Positions 47,775 to 56,563 of a DNA stretch of 64,000 bases are shown here, piece after piece. Below the pieces are notes generated by a model that had not been told where the DNA came from, searched no databases, and was given only the letters and a program-made list of their open reading frames with translations. Source of the stretch: Calothrix sp. HK-06 (GTDB lineage Bacteria; Cyanobacteriota; Cyanobacteriia; Cyanobacteriales; Nostocaceae); the NCBI RefSeq assembly GCF_001904745.1, contig NZ_MRCD01000001.1:1-64000 (forward strand), written 5' to 3'. Both the position numbers and the translations under genes were made by a program. How positions within the stretch are numbered: the first letter of the stretch is position 1; each line of letters opens with the position of its first letter.

Positions 47775-50396
47775 TTATTCTTCTGGATAACTTATGGCGA
47801 CAATCTGCGAAAGTGCTTCTAACCAAGGTGGTTGTGGCGCCCTACCTTCACGGTTACTTCGTTCTTCAGCACTAGCTATATACCTGAGTAACGGCTCATT
47901 TTTAGACTTGAGCAAATCTTGTAAGCTATCAACAATTTCTTTAGTGGCAACCGTGAATGAAGCTTTAACCTGTTTAGTTAACTGACTAACATACTGAATT
48001 AAATGCAAACCAGAACTAGTAGTAATTTCATCGCGCAACCTTAAAACAGCAATTTGATGATTAAACGGTCGTGGTGTAACTGGATAAGATTTTTGCGGAC
48101 TCCAGTCAAAAATTTGACATTGATTATGTTTACTATCTCTTTGTGCCAAAGGAAATAAAGCATCCGCTTGAATTGGTGTAATGCTACCAGATAAAGCACT
48201 GCGTTCAATAATTAACTTTTGCCACTTACTTACAGGCTCAATAGCTCTAAGTAAATTACGGTAAAGACGAGCTTGTTTATTACCATAATTATGCAGAATA
48301 TACTGTTCCATTTCTGGAAGAATAATCGAGTTGATTTTACTGCGCTCAAGTTCGACATTGCGAGAAATTTTACCAAACAAATCAATAACAGCTTCTGTAA
48401 TTCGGTCGTGAGCAAAAGCTTGCATATCACGAAGAGTCTGGACAAACGCTGGATAAAAATCTTCTGATGTCGTGGGTATCGAGTCATCAAACTCATCTTC
48501 CTCAAAAAATCTTTCACCCTTATCAAGCGAGATAATACCGTTTTTAGTACGGTCTAATAACAAAGTCCACTCGCTCCAGTCAAAAAATATCTTGTTCGTC
48601 AGTTCATCTTTAACAATATCGCTAACTGATACACCGCTACGGTTGGTTAAAATAGGTTGCCTATCTAAATCTTCTTGAAATTGTCTATAAACACCTACCA
48701 AAGTTTCCACTGCTTGTCTTAACGTCAAAAATGCCGGATTCTCTACAACAGGCATGTATGCAGCTACTTCCTGTAATGTATTTTCTAACTTCACCTGTTC
48801 ACTCCGCAACACTTGAGCAGTTCGCTGCACATCTTCGAGTAACTGCTTCATTCCGTGAACTGACACATGTTCTTTAAGTAAAGAACGTAAGCGACTAATT
48901 CCACCATCATCAATATAATGACTAAGTTGTTTAGAAAGCGTGCTAGAAGCTGGTAATAACTCGCTCAACTGCTGCCATTTATCGCGCGCACGTAATTCCT
49001 CTAATTTATTGGGTATCTCTAAATCTGGCAAAAACTCAGGTGAACAAACTTGTACTAACCGCGAAATCTCAGCTAACTTATTCAAACCATGTAGCTGTGA
49101 CAACAAAACAATATTTTTCTTCTCTGTGGTTAAATTACTCGCACTAGCAACAATCAATTGTAAAATTGGTAATTGTTCTAATACCGCTTCTTCATTTAAT
49201 GGTTCGTTAAACACCGAAAATATCGCGTCATTATCTCCAGGTTCTGACACTTGCTGCACTAATATATCTAACGCACGCTCATCGCTAGGACTCATGGGCA
49301 ACTGATTAAACCGTCCGACCCCAACAATAATGCGGTCTTTGAGGTCTTCACCCTTATTACGTTCCAACATACTGCGAATCTTTGCTGCTGTTGCACCCCC
49401 TGGATATCTACCATTGAGTAACAGCAATATCGTTTGTACTTCAGCTAGTTCGCGTAAAGACAAAAAAGTATCACGAACACTAGAATCAGCGGCGCCTAAT
49501 CCTGGAAAATCGAGCAAGATAAACTCGTTTGTACCCTGTAAACCCGATAAATCCCAAATTTCGCGCGATAACTCGACGGTTACATCAATTCGACTAATCA
49601 GGGAAAACGTATGTTGTAAATCTTCTGAATTTGGCGCCTGTAAATTATTCCAACGTTTATAAGGAGTAGGTATGCGCTCAAACTCAAGTTCCAAAATATT
49701 CATCGGTGGTTCGACGAGTCGTAACCCCTTTTTGGCAATTAACTGGTCAACTTGATAAACTCTGCCACAAATATCTGTTCCATATAAAGTATAAGTTCGC
49801 ACAAAGATAACTAATTCGCGCAGTAAACACCGCAACTCTAAACTTTGCGTTTGATTCCACGCCAACTCACACCATGTCAAGATACTTTTAGCGTCAATAA
49901 AGGTAGTGGGTTGTAAAGAACGTAATGTAGCAATTGGTGCCGGAGGTAACTTAGCTGCTTGTGCGCGTATTTCAACTTCTTTGAGCATAAACCGCAAGCA
50001 CTCACGCACACCTTCATGCGATAAATACTGCACAGTAAAGTGACCAACTTTAGTAGTTTGCAAACTCTGCTGCTGTATTAAGTGAATTGCCGTCACATTA
50101 CCAGTAGTGGGAGTTTCACTTACAGGTAAAGCATCTGCATATCCAATCAAACTCCCCAGTAAAAGAGTTTTACCACTGCTAAATTCTCCCATAATGCCAA
50201 TTTTGACAGGAGAGGAAGAAATTTCAATCGTTTTTTGAGCGTAGTGCTGAAAAGTTTGAATTGATTCACTAATCGTTGTTTGTACCCAAGCTTGCGTAGG
50301 AGGAGGATTTTCTGCAACTAGGTTCAAACACTGAAGTATCGACTCACCATATTCCTTGTAGCGGCGTAACAATTCAACTGCCGTATCGCTTTTCAT
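47775..50396 (-). CDS. Dynamin-like large GTPase (SrfC-like)
   Basis: The 873-residue protein has a GTPase domain with G1 GEFSSGKT at residues 70-77, a TPTTG threonine as G2 (about 95-99) and G3 LDFPGLG at about 295. A clear NKxD (G4) motif is absent; GRFNQLP near 350 is the nearest. The 400-residue C-terminal part is helical, as in dynamin-like and SrfC-type proteins that remodel membranes or assemblies. No membrane helix is evident. It is the first gene of a minus-strand operon with the SrfB-like ATPase. A G-rich hairpin lies upstream. Confidence 0.82.
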   Translation of the reverse strand: MKSDTAVELLRRYKEYGESILQCLNLVAENPPPTQAWVQTTISESIQTFQHYAQKTIEISSSPVKIGIMGEFSSGKTLLLGSLIGYADALPVSETPTTGNVTAIHLIQQQSLQTTKVGHFTVQYLSHEGVRECLRFMLKEVEIRAQAAKLPPAPIATLRSLQPTTFIDAKSILTWCELAWNQTQSLELRCLLRELVIFVRTYTLYGTDICGRVYQVDQLIAKKGLRLVEPPMNILELEFERIPTPYKRWNNLQAPNSEDLQHTFSLISRIDVTVELSREIWDLSGLQGTNEFILLDFPGLGAADSSVRDTFLSLRELAEVQTILLLLNGRYPGGATAAKIRSMLERNKGEDLKDRIIVGVGRFNQLPMSPSDERALDILVQQVSEPGDNDAIFSVFNEPLNEEAVLEQLPILQLIVASASNLTTEKKNIVLLSQLHGLNKLAEISRLVQVCSPEFLPDLEIPNKLEELRARDKWQQLSELLPASSTLSKQLSHYIDDGGISRLRSLLKEHVSVHGMKQLLEDVQRTAQVLRSEQVKLENTLQEVAAYMPVVENPAFLTLRQAVETLVGVYRQFQEDLDRQPILTNRSGVSVSDIVKDELTNKIFFDWSEWTLLLDRTKNGIISLDKGERFFEEDEFDDSIPTTSEDFYPAFVQTLRDMQAFAHDRITEAVIDLFGKISRNVELERSKINSIILPEMEQYILHNYGNKQARLYRNLLRAIEPVSKWQKLIIERSALSGSITPIQADALFPLAQRDSKHNQCQIFDWSPQKSYPVTPRPFNHQIAVLRLRDEITTSSGLHLIQYVSQLTKQVKASFTVATKEIVDSLQDLLKSKNEPLLRYIASAEERSNREGRAPQPPWLEALSQIVAISYPEE

Positions 50397-50442
50397 AATC
50401 GTTTCTTCCCATTTCCCCTATGGCTGTTTAATGTTTGAAATT

Positions 50443-50524
50443 TGATCCCCCCCAACCCCCCTTATTAACGGGGGCTAAAACTTACCTCTTGTCCCCCCCG
50501 AATTCGCGGGGGTTAGGGGGGATT
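50443..50524 (+). repeat. Paired CCCCCC...GGGGG repeats
   Basis: The unit ATCCCCCCCAACCCCCCTTATTAACGGGGG is followed by GTCCCCCCCGAATTCGCGGGGGTTAGGGGGGATTA, which is in opposite sense. Together they make a long imperfect hairpin. The same family occurs at 10480, 40171 and 52309. Confidence 0.6.
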
Positions 50525-50985
50525 AAGCTATTTTTCAAAATCTATACTGCCTAGAACACTGTAATACTTTTGTCAAAAACAAATTACTTATATCACTTAT
50601 AAATTCAAATTTACATCTAAACATAATAATCAATTAATAATTTAACAGCGTAATAACAGCACAATATTAAATTTATGTCATGAGTCACCGTAGTGAAGTA
50701 TCTCTTTAATCTTCACGACCTTGCTTAGAATGACAAATATATTTTTTAAAACTGGTATGCTCCCACTTTAGGTTTTTCCGACGCACCTGCTGTTTGGTAG
50801 TTGCCCGCTATTTGTTAAAAAAATCAGATTTTGATTACAGCTAACAGTTAGTATAACCACTTATTCAAAATTCGCCAAATATTTATTTTAAAATTTCTCA
50901 TAATTGAGATTTAATTAGTAACAATAAATACGCATTAATTTTTGTAATAAAAATAAATGTATAAAAATATAGCAGCAGTAAATGG

Positions 50986-51017
50986 AAAAACCAGGCTTCA
51001 GCAAGAAACCTGGTTTT
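50986..51017 (-). terminator. Diverged AAACCAGG hairpin after the ArsC-like gene
   Basis: AAAAACCAGGCTTC pairs with GAAACCTGGTTTT. This is a diverged member of the GAAACCGGGTTT family, 60 bases after the stop at 51078. Confidence 0.5.
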
Positions 51018-51077
51018 GAGTTTTGAAGAATGTGTATAAAATAATGTTTTTGAATCACTAAAGTGATTAGTACGAAT

Positions 51078-51545
51078 TTAATGTTTACACTTACCCTCTG
51101 CATGGTTATGATTATGCTCGTGACCATGAGCGCAGCCTTGCAAATCTTGACGCATTAGTTCTGCACTAACTGCGCGCTGTGAATCATCAACAGGTTCCAA
51201 ACCTATCCAAGCACTGATATTATCAACATCAAAACCGACTTCTCTACGTTCTCCAACTTGAATTAACGGGCGCCGAATCAGTAAAGGGTCTTGTATCATC
51301 AGCTTAATAGCAGTATCAGCATCGATTTTATCAGGAACCACCTCACCAGACTTGATGCTAGGCGCCGCTTTATTAAACCAGTCAGCTATTGGACGGTTGC
51401 CGAAAAATGACCTGAGCGCATCAGGTGTCCACGCATAAGTCCGAATATCATAGGTTTCTAACTCATGTCCAGCCGCCGTCAATAGTACTTTTTGCTTAGT
51501 ATTGTTCTTACAACCGGGTTTCTCGTAAAAAACTACCTTTGCCAT
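51078..51545 (-). CDS. Nitrogenase-associated ArsC/Spx-fold protein with His-rich tail
   Basis: The 155-residue protein matches the nitrogenase-associated branch of the ArsC/Spx thioredoxin-fold family. It has FYEKPGCKNN at the N-terminus with a single active-site cysteine, and later WTPDALRSFFG, LLIRRPLIQVG and VGFD. The last ~18 residues form a His/Cys-rich tail (CAHGHEHNHNH) that could bind metal. Members are found with nif genes; the exact role is unsettled. It follows the cupin gene by 16 bases, so the two are probably one operon. Confidence 0.8.
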   Translation of the reverse strand: MAKVVFYEKPGCKNNTKQKVLLTAAGHELETYDIRTYAWTPDALRSFFGNRPIADWFNKAAPSIKSGEVVPDKIDADTAIKLMIQDPLLIRRPLIQVGERREVGFDVDNISAWIGLEPVDDSQRAVSAELMRQDLQGCAHGHEHNHNHAEGKCKH

Positions 51546-51561
51546 TTCCCTATCTACCTAT

Positions 51562-52170
51562 CTAGAATTTTTTAGCTTTTTTGTTTACCGGGTCAAACTC
51601 ATACCGCTTTTGTGGGTCAGTTTCTCCATATATATTGAAAGTGACGGTCGGAGTATCACCCATAGCTTCTACACAATGAATAGCACTACTGTCAAAACTA
51701 ATAATGTCCCCAGGAAACAAAGTTAATTCTCCCGTCTGTTCAACCTGAACATTTCCGTTATGATTTTGTGTACGCTTCCAAAGAGTATTCTTTTCCTCTC
51801 CTTGTAATACAGCGACAATACCCCATGTCCCATGATTATGAATATTAGACTTAACACCTGGTGCAAAAGTAACAGTTTGAACAGTAAGAGGAAAACCTAA
51901 CTCATCATATAAAAGTAAAACCTTTTCTCCATTTTCCGAAACCTCTGGTACTTGACTTTGCACCCAGTAAGAATTAGTAATTAGGCGCCGTACCAGCATC
52001 CGTATTTCCGGAAGACGACTAGACTCATCTTCAGCACCCTTAAGAACATCTTCCACCTCAGTCAAAAATCGGTGCAAACGATAATTATCTCGTAACAAAT
52101 CCCACTCGCGTGGAGACTTACAAGCAGTATATTGACCATCTCCACCTACAAACCAATCACGATTTTTCAT
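51562..52170 (-). CDS. Cysteine-dioxygenase-like cupin
   Basis: The 202-residue protein has a cupin barrel with the metal motif HNHGTWGIVAVLQGEE (two histidines and a downstream glutamate) at about residue 98 and a second histidine in SSAIHCVEAMGD near 162. This fits the thiol/cysteine dioxygenase family, which oxidises cysteine to its sulphinate. Its partner gene encodes a nitrogenase-associated ArsC-like protein, so a link to sulphur handling in nitrogen-fixing cells is possible but unproved. Confidence 0.75.
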   Translation of the reverse strand: MKNRDWFVGGDGQYTACKSPREWDLLRDNYRLHRFLTEVEDVLKGAEDESSRLPEIRMLVRRLITNSYWVQSQVPEVSENGEKVLLLYDELGFPLTVQTVTFAPGVKSNIHNHGTWGIVAVLQGEEKNTLWKRTQNHNGNVQVEQTGELTLFPGDIISFDSSAIHCVEAMGDTPTVTFNIYGETDPQKRYEFDPVNKKAKKF

Positions 52171-52594
52171 ATATAACTCCCGTTTAATTTTTTAAATACT
52201 ACGTAGGTTCGTCTCTGGCGACTATACAAATACTAAGTAATTAGATTCCTAAAACATTTTACCAATTAGGAATACTGTGCTAAAATTTATGCCTAATTAC
52301 AACTCTTAGCCCTGCTTAATAAGGGGGGTTGGGGGGATTTAATTTATTACAGATTCATATAAAATTTCAGTAGCAAAAATCACTATTACTACCAAATTCA
52401 CAATTCGGTTAATACAGTCTTATTATAATCAAATAACTTAATATTATCAGAGAGTAGTAAAAATAAAAGCAAGATTTCCAACATACGTAAAATTTGTCGG
52501 ATATCTTGCTTTCAAACTTTGAAATTTTAGATTGTTACAAGTGGCTATTTTTGCTTAAAAATATTTCTACACTTAGAAAACATCCTTTTGCATA
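52171..52594. other. Intergenic region with a G-rich repeat
   Basis: No gene is supported; the open frame at 52494-52679 runs into the catalase-family gene on the other strand. It carries a CTTAATAAGGGGGGTTGGGGGG repeat at 52309-52340 of the C/G-rich family. The promoter of the cupin operon should lie in its left half. Confidence 0.45.
52309..52340 (+). repeat. GGGGGGTTGGGGGG repeat
   Basis: CCCTGCTTAATAAGGGGGGTTGGGGGGATTT is a half-copy of the C/G-rich repeat family seen at 10480, 40171 and 50443. Confidence 0.5.
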
Positions 52595-53698
52595 TCAATC
52601 CGGCATCTCGTTAATACTGCGTGGCTCAACTCGTGGTTGCTGGTTCATTTCATGGCGGAAACGACTAGAAGTTTCATAAGCCTTCAAGCGTACTCGTTGA
52701 ATAGAACCCAGAGGTCGATGCTCAGGAAGACAATGCCATGAACTAAAAGAAAGTACCTCATCAGCGTAAACACGACGCGCGGGACTATATGCATCCTGTG
52801 GGGGAATCGTAATTTTTGCAATTGGCTGGTACTGGCTTTCTTCTTCCGGCCAAACAATCCCAGCATCTTCCACAGGCATCCGCTCTAAATTTGTGCAAAG
52901 CTGCGCGCGTAATTCGTATTCGGCGCCATTCTCACGGAAAAACTCGACGGTCAAATCTCTAAGGGTGGAATGATTATCAATTTTGATATGCTTTCCAATT
53001 AGGGGAATAAGACTCTCTGACACAGGAACAGCACTAATTTTAGCAATATAATCTCCATAGCGATGTGCCGCCGTAGTAAAGAACGTCTCACCTAAAAGAT
53101 GAGTTTCGGGCTTTGTTATTCCCAAAGAAGTGGGGTATAGTTCTAACCCAACCTTTTCGGTAACGGTGTTTACGGTACGAAGAGCAGTAGTTACCAGTTG
53201 TTGTGCCTCTTCAGGAACAGTAACAACTTTTTCCTGAGCCAACTGCTCGATAAGGTATTTTTTGACATCACCACTTGGAAAACTAGGGTGATTAATCATT
53301 AAAAAGTCTTGAGTAAGCGCGTCTGCTTTCTCCTCCAAAACTTTACGCCCTTCAACCCCAATAACCTTAATTGCCATGCCACGAAAAGAGGACACAGCAT
53401 CAGGAATAATATCACCTGGAGCGTTCGAGAACCGAATAATAACATCATAAGTTCGAGGTTCGCGGAATATACCCTGCTTTAGTTCTGTAGGTAAATTATC
53501 GTAAATCTTTAACTGTCCCTTAACGGCGCCGTGACCCTTAGCATGGGCGCCACGTAGCGCATGACGATGCTTATCATATACAAAGCGCCGCATCCTCTCA
53601 AAAGAAGCAATTATCTCCTCAATAGTTTTGTCCTCATCTGGTTGCTTAACTTCTACCTCATCCGAGTATTGGACATACGACAGGTTTTGATTCGACAT
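52595..53698 (-). CDS. Catalase-family haem protein
   Basis: The 367-residue protein belongs to the shortened catalase-like family. AKGHGAVKGQ at about residue 53 contains the distal histidine, and VIIRFSNAPGD is the conserved strand after it. A late QRVRLKAYETSSRFRH supplies the arginine-tyrosine region where catalases hold haem. It lacks the C-terminal domains of large catalases. The start follows AAGGAG. It may remove peroxide or catalyse another haem reaction. Confidence 0.82.
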   Translation of the reverse strand: MSNQNLSYVQYSDEVEVKQPDEDKTIEEIIASFERMRRFVYDKHRHALRGAHAKGHGAVKGQLKIYDNLPTELKQGIFREPRTYDVIIRFSNAPGDIIPDAVSSFRGMAIKVIGVEGRKVLEEKADALTQDFLMINHPSFPSGDVKKYLIEQLAQEKVVTVPEEAQQLVTTALRTVNTVTEKVGLELYPTSLGITKPETHLLGETFFTTAAHRYGDYIAKISAVPVSESLIPLIGKHIKIDNHSTLRDLTVEFFRENGAEYELRAQLCTNLERMPVEDAGIVWPEEESQYQPIAKITIPPQDAYSPARRVYADEVLSFSSWHCLPEHRPLGSIQRVRLKAYETSSRFRHEMNQQPRVEPRSINEMPD

Positions 53699-54627
53699 GA
53701 ATGCTCCTTATTAATATAACCGCTGGAAGCAAAACACGCATATAGCACACTTAGTAGCATACAACACGTTTTCTATATTGTGTTTCTTAAAAGCCAGCAA
53801 ATCAAACGACTTGACAAACTTACAGAATGATCGGCTTTTTCCATCATTCGAGAAATTTCGTACCGAAGGAGCGAAAGCCCTTTAATCTGTTAAAGATGGA
53901 AAAATTGCCACTTTACAAACAAAAACAGGGCAGTACCGAATTTTGGAGGAGCGCGACTTTCAAAAGTTACTAGGCTTGGCTCGTGATGTTGAACGGTTGC
54001 GTGGTGGACTGCGCGCGTTTTGCAAAAATACCCTGATGCTGAAAGCATTGACTTACTAGTGGAAACAGCATTGCCTACACGCGAACACTACGATTGTTAA
54101 AAGAGATGGTAGAGCTGGACACAAAACAGCGCTAGAAGTCGTAACAATGGCTGATATATTAATCAACCAGCGTGGTAAACACATATCGGCTAGAGTTCTA
54201 AGAGAATGGAAAGCAAGTTTAGGTATAAGCTAGTATTTATCGGCAAATGTGAGTATTTTAATTTTGAAATTCAGTGTATCAACTGTTTCTATTTAAATTT
54301 TTTTAAGCCAGAGAGAAGATTTAGAACTGTATCCGATACTATAGCGTATTTGTACTGACACAAATTTGCTATTTTACGTAAGAACTGTTAATTAATTATC
54401 CTGCTTGGTCACTATTTACCTTCAACGTCTATAAAACGACAATAAGTTTTAAAGTATAAAATTATACTCGTATTTACATTCTTAATGAAAACTTAAAGCT
54501 ACACATGGTTGATATATAATCTTCAAAGCTTTTAAAGAGAAACAGTAAAATACTAGTATTTTTTCTGATGCAATGTAAAAAAAGAATCTTGCACAATAGT
54601 AATTGTAAGTACTATTAAACTAGATAA
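53699..54627. other. Intergenic region with a gene remnant
   Basis: Apart from the broken gene at about 53892-54233 (annotated separately), no gene is visible. The last 390 bases before the vWA gene are AT-rich without an obvious operator and should hold its promoter. Confidence 0.5.
53892..54233 (+). pseudogene. Frameshifted gene remnant
   Basis: A plus-strand frame reads KDGKIATLQTKTGQYRILEE and later LLGLARDVERLRGGLRAF before a shift. The next frame gives QKYPDAESIDLLVETAL, and a third reads MADILINQRGKHISARVLRE and ends at 54231-54233. Each piece has ordinary protein composition, so it appears to be one decayed gene with at least two frameshifts. The family is not recognised. Confidence 0.55.
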
Positions 54628-55290
54628 ATGCCTGTAGGACAACCGGAGTTTGTTTTTAACCCTGAGCCTCGATGCCCCGTAGTTTTGCTACTTGATACTT
54701 CAGGCTCCATGAGTGGTCAACCAATCAAAGAATTAAACGATGGAATTGTGACCTTCAAACAGTCAATTCAACAAGATGGGCTTGCTTCTCTTAGAGTCGA
54801 AGTTGCTATTATCACATTTGGCGATACGGTAAATGTGGCTCAAAACTTTGTAACTATTGACCAGTTTGACCCTTCGTGCCTGAAAGCTTATGGTGCTACT
54901 CCTATGGGAGAAGCTATTAACTATGGTTTAGATTTGCTTGAGGAACGTAAAGAAGATTATAGAGAAAACGGTATCCAATACTATCGTCCTTGGGTATGGT
55001 TAATTACAGATGGGGCGCCAACAGATTATTGGCAGAGTGCAGCACAGCGTATTAGAGATGCAGAAAACAATCGGAAAATCTCTTTCTTTACAGTTGGTGT
55101 CAAAGGAGCGGATATAGCGACTTTAAGCCAGATTGCTCCACCAGAACGTCCACCTATGTGGCTAAATGGATTGAAATTTAGAGATATGTTTCTCTGGCTA
55201 AGTCAGTCAATGAAACAGGTTTCTCACAGCAAACCGGGAGGAACAATGATAGCGCTTCCTCCTGTGGGATGGAGCCAAGTATCAGTTTAA
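54628..55290 (+). CDS. TerY-like von Willebrand A domain protein
   Basis: The 220-residue protein is a single vWA domain with a complete metal site: DTSGSMSG at residues 23-30, T91 in GATPMGEA and D128 in LITDGAPTD. This matches TerY, the stand-alone vWA protein of Ter-related systems. It probably binds partners in a metal-dependent way. It is followed 16 bases later by a PP2C phosphatase gene and then a kinase gene, the three-gene layout known as the TerY-P triad. Confidence 0.85.
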   Translation: MPVGQPEFVFNPEPRCPVVLLLDTSGSMSGQPIKELNDGIVTFKQSIQQDGLASLRVEVAIITFGDTVNVAQNFVTIDQFDPSCLKAYGATPMGEAINYGLDLLEERKEDYRENGIQYYRPWVWLITDGAPTDYWQSAAQRIRDAENNRKISFFTVGVKGADIATLSQIAPPERPPMWLNGLKFRDMFLWLSQSMKQVSHSKPGGTMIALPPVGWSQVSV

Positions 55291-55306
55291 AGTGTGAGGA
55301 TATTTT

Positions 55307-56533
55307 ATGAAGTGGAAAGCTATTGCTAGGTCTTCTGTAGGAACTAGCCATAAACAGGGCGATATACCGTGTCAAGACTATAGTGAACGTAAAGTTATTG
55401 ATGATGTGATTGTAGGTGCAGTTGCTGATGGGGCTGGTAGTGCCAAATTCTCTGACATTGGTGCGAAATTAGCAGTTAAGACTGCTCTTTCACACTTGGA
55501 GGAATTCTTTAGAAATTTCAAGGAAAAAAAGAAGCGTGATTTACAGCAACCAATACCAAAAAAATTAGCTAGAAAAGTTTTTGGTAAAATTTTCGATAAG
55601 GTAAAAGATGAATTAACAGCAAAAGCTTCTGAACAAGAATGTGAGTTGAACGATTTAGCTTGTACTCTACTAGCTTTTATTGCCACTCCCGATTGGATTG
55701 CTGCAATGCAAATTGGGGATGGCTTTATTGTAGTACGTGCTGAAAACTCCAATGAATATAAATTATTTTTTCCCCCTGATAAAGGAGAATATGCCAATGA
55801 AACAACATTTGTAACATCAAAGGATGCACATTATGAAATGGATGTGGATGTATTAGACAATCCTAAATTTATTTGTGCTTCCACAGATGGACTAGAAAGA
55901 CTTGCAATTAACTTCCGTGACTGGAAGCCCTCCTCTGGTTTCTTTAAACCCTTTGAAGAAGGGCTAAAAATGACGGAAAACCTTGAGCAAGAAGAAGAGG
56001 ATATTAAAAAGTGGCTAGACTCAGAAGATGTAAATACACGTACTGATGATGATAAAACTCTGCTTTTGTGCTTATATGAAGGAGAAAGTAAATCTAAAGT
56101 TTACTCATCACATGCACCATCAAAAAATTTAGATTACATAAAGCCTCAAAAACTAGCAAAGGAAGCTATTCCGTCGCCTAGTATTAAAAAGCAAATGAAC
56201 ATTATTGTGGATTTTCTAATAGTGAGCTTCGTATGTAATATATTAATAGGTTACTTACTAGCCTCTTCATTATGGATGGAGCCAAAGCCAAGAAAATGGA
56301 CATTTTTTGTATTTGGGATTACAACTATACTTTGGATTTCATACATCACTTTTATTCATCTAGTTAAATGGTTAAATAAAACTAAAATCAAACCCATCAA
56401 TTATCAATATAAGCTTAAAAATTACAATAAATTATTTCAACTTACATACAAAATTAGAGCAATAATTGTGACTTTAAGTAATACTATTTTAGGGTTGTTA
56501 ATAGGAATAGTTTTATACTTACCTTTTCACTAA
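55307..56533 (+). CDS. PP2C-type phosphatase with C-terminal membrane helices
   Basis: The 408-residue protein has a PP2C domain over about residues 1-255. Metal-binding acids lie in GDIPCQDYS, AVADGAGSAKFSD, ASTDGLERL and the late RTDDDKTLL. Three hydrophobic segments follow at about 300-322, 330-352 and 382-405, so the enzyme is anchored in the membrane. It presumably reverses the action of the kinase encoded 15 bases downstream. TerY-P phosphatases are often soluble; the membrane tail is noteworthy. Confidence 0.85.
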   Translation: MKWKAIARSSVGTSHKQGDIPCQDYSERKVIDDVIVGAVADGAGSAKFSDIGAKLAVKTALSHLEEFFRNFKEKKKRDLQQPIPKKLARKVFGKIFDKVKDELTAKASEQECELNDLACTLLAFIATPDWIAAMQIGDGFIVVRAENSNEYKLFFPPDKGEYANETTFVTSKDAHYEMDVDVLDNPKFICASTDGLERLAINFRDWKPSSGFFKPFEEGLKMTENLEQEEEDIKKWLDSEDVNTRTDDDKTLLLCLYEGESKSKVYSSHAPSKNLDYIKPQKLAKEAIPSPSIKKQMNIIVDFLIVSFVCNILIGYLLASSLWMEPKPRKWTFFVFGITTILWISYITFIHLVKWLNKTKIKPINYQYKLKNYNKLFQLTYKIRAIIVTLSNTILGLLIGIVLYLPFH

Positions 56534-56563
56534 TGTTAGAAAGATAGTGTGAGACTACTCTAT

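Larger units (their letters stand above)
50397..51077. other. Intergenic region with two C/G-rich hairpins
   Basis: No gene is supported; the frame at 50915-51127 only overlaps the ArsC-like gene in another frame. Two C7/G-rich inverted units lie at 50443-50524, next to the start of the GTPase gene. A diverged AACCAGGCTTC/GAAACCTGGTT hairpin lies at 50986-51017, downstream of the ArsC-like gene. The rest is AT-rich. Confidence 0.5.

Noticed and set aside
50915-51127. Minus-strand frame of 70 codons overlapping the ArsC-like gene
   Set aside because: It overlaps the end of a well-supported gene in another frame, spans a hairpin and has AT-rich spacer composition.
51505-51530. GAAACCCGGTT inside the ArsC-like coding region as a repeat insertion
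   Set aside because: It encodes the conserved EKPGC motif of the family and has no second arm, so the match to the dispersed repeat is coincidental.
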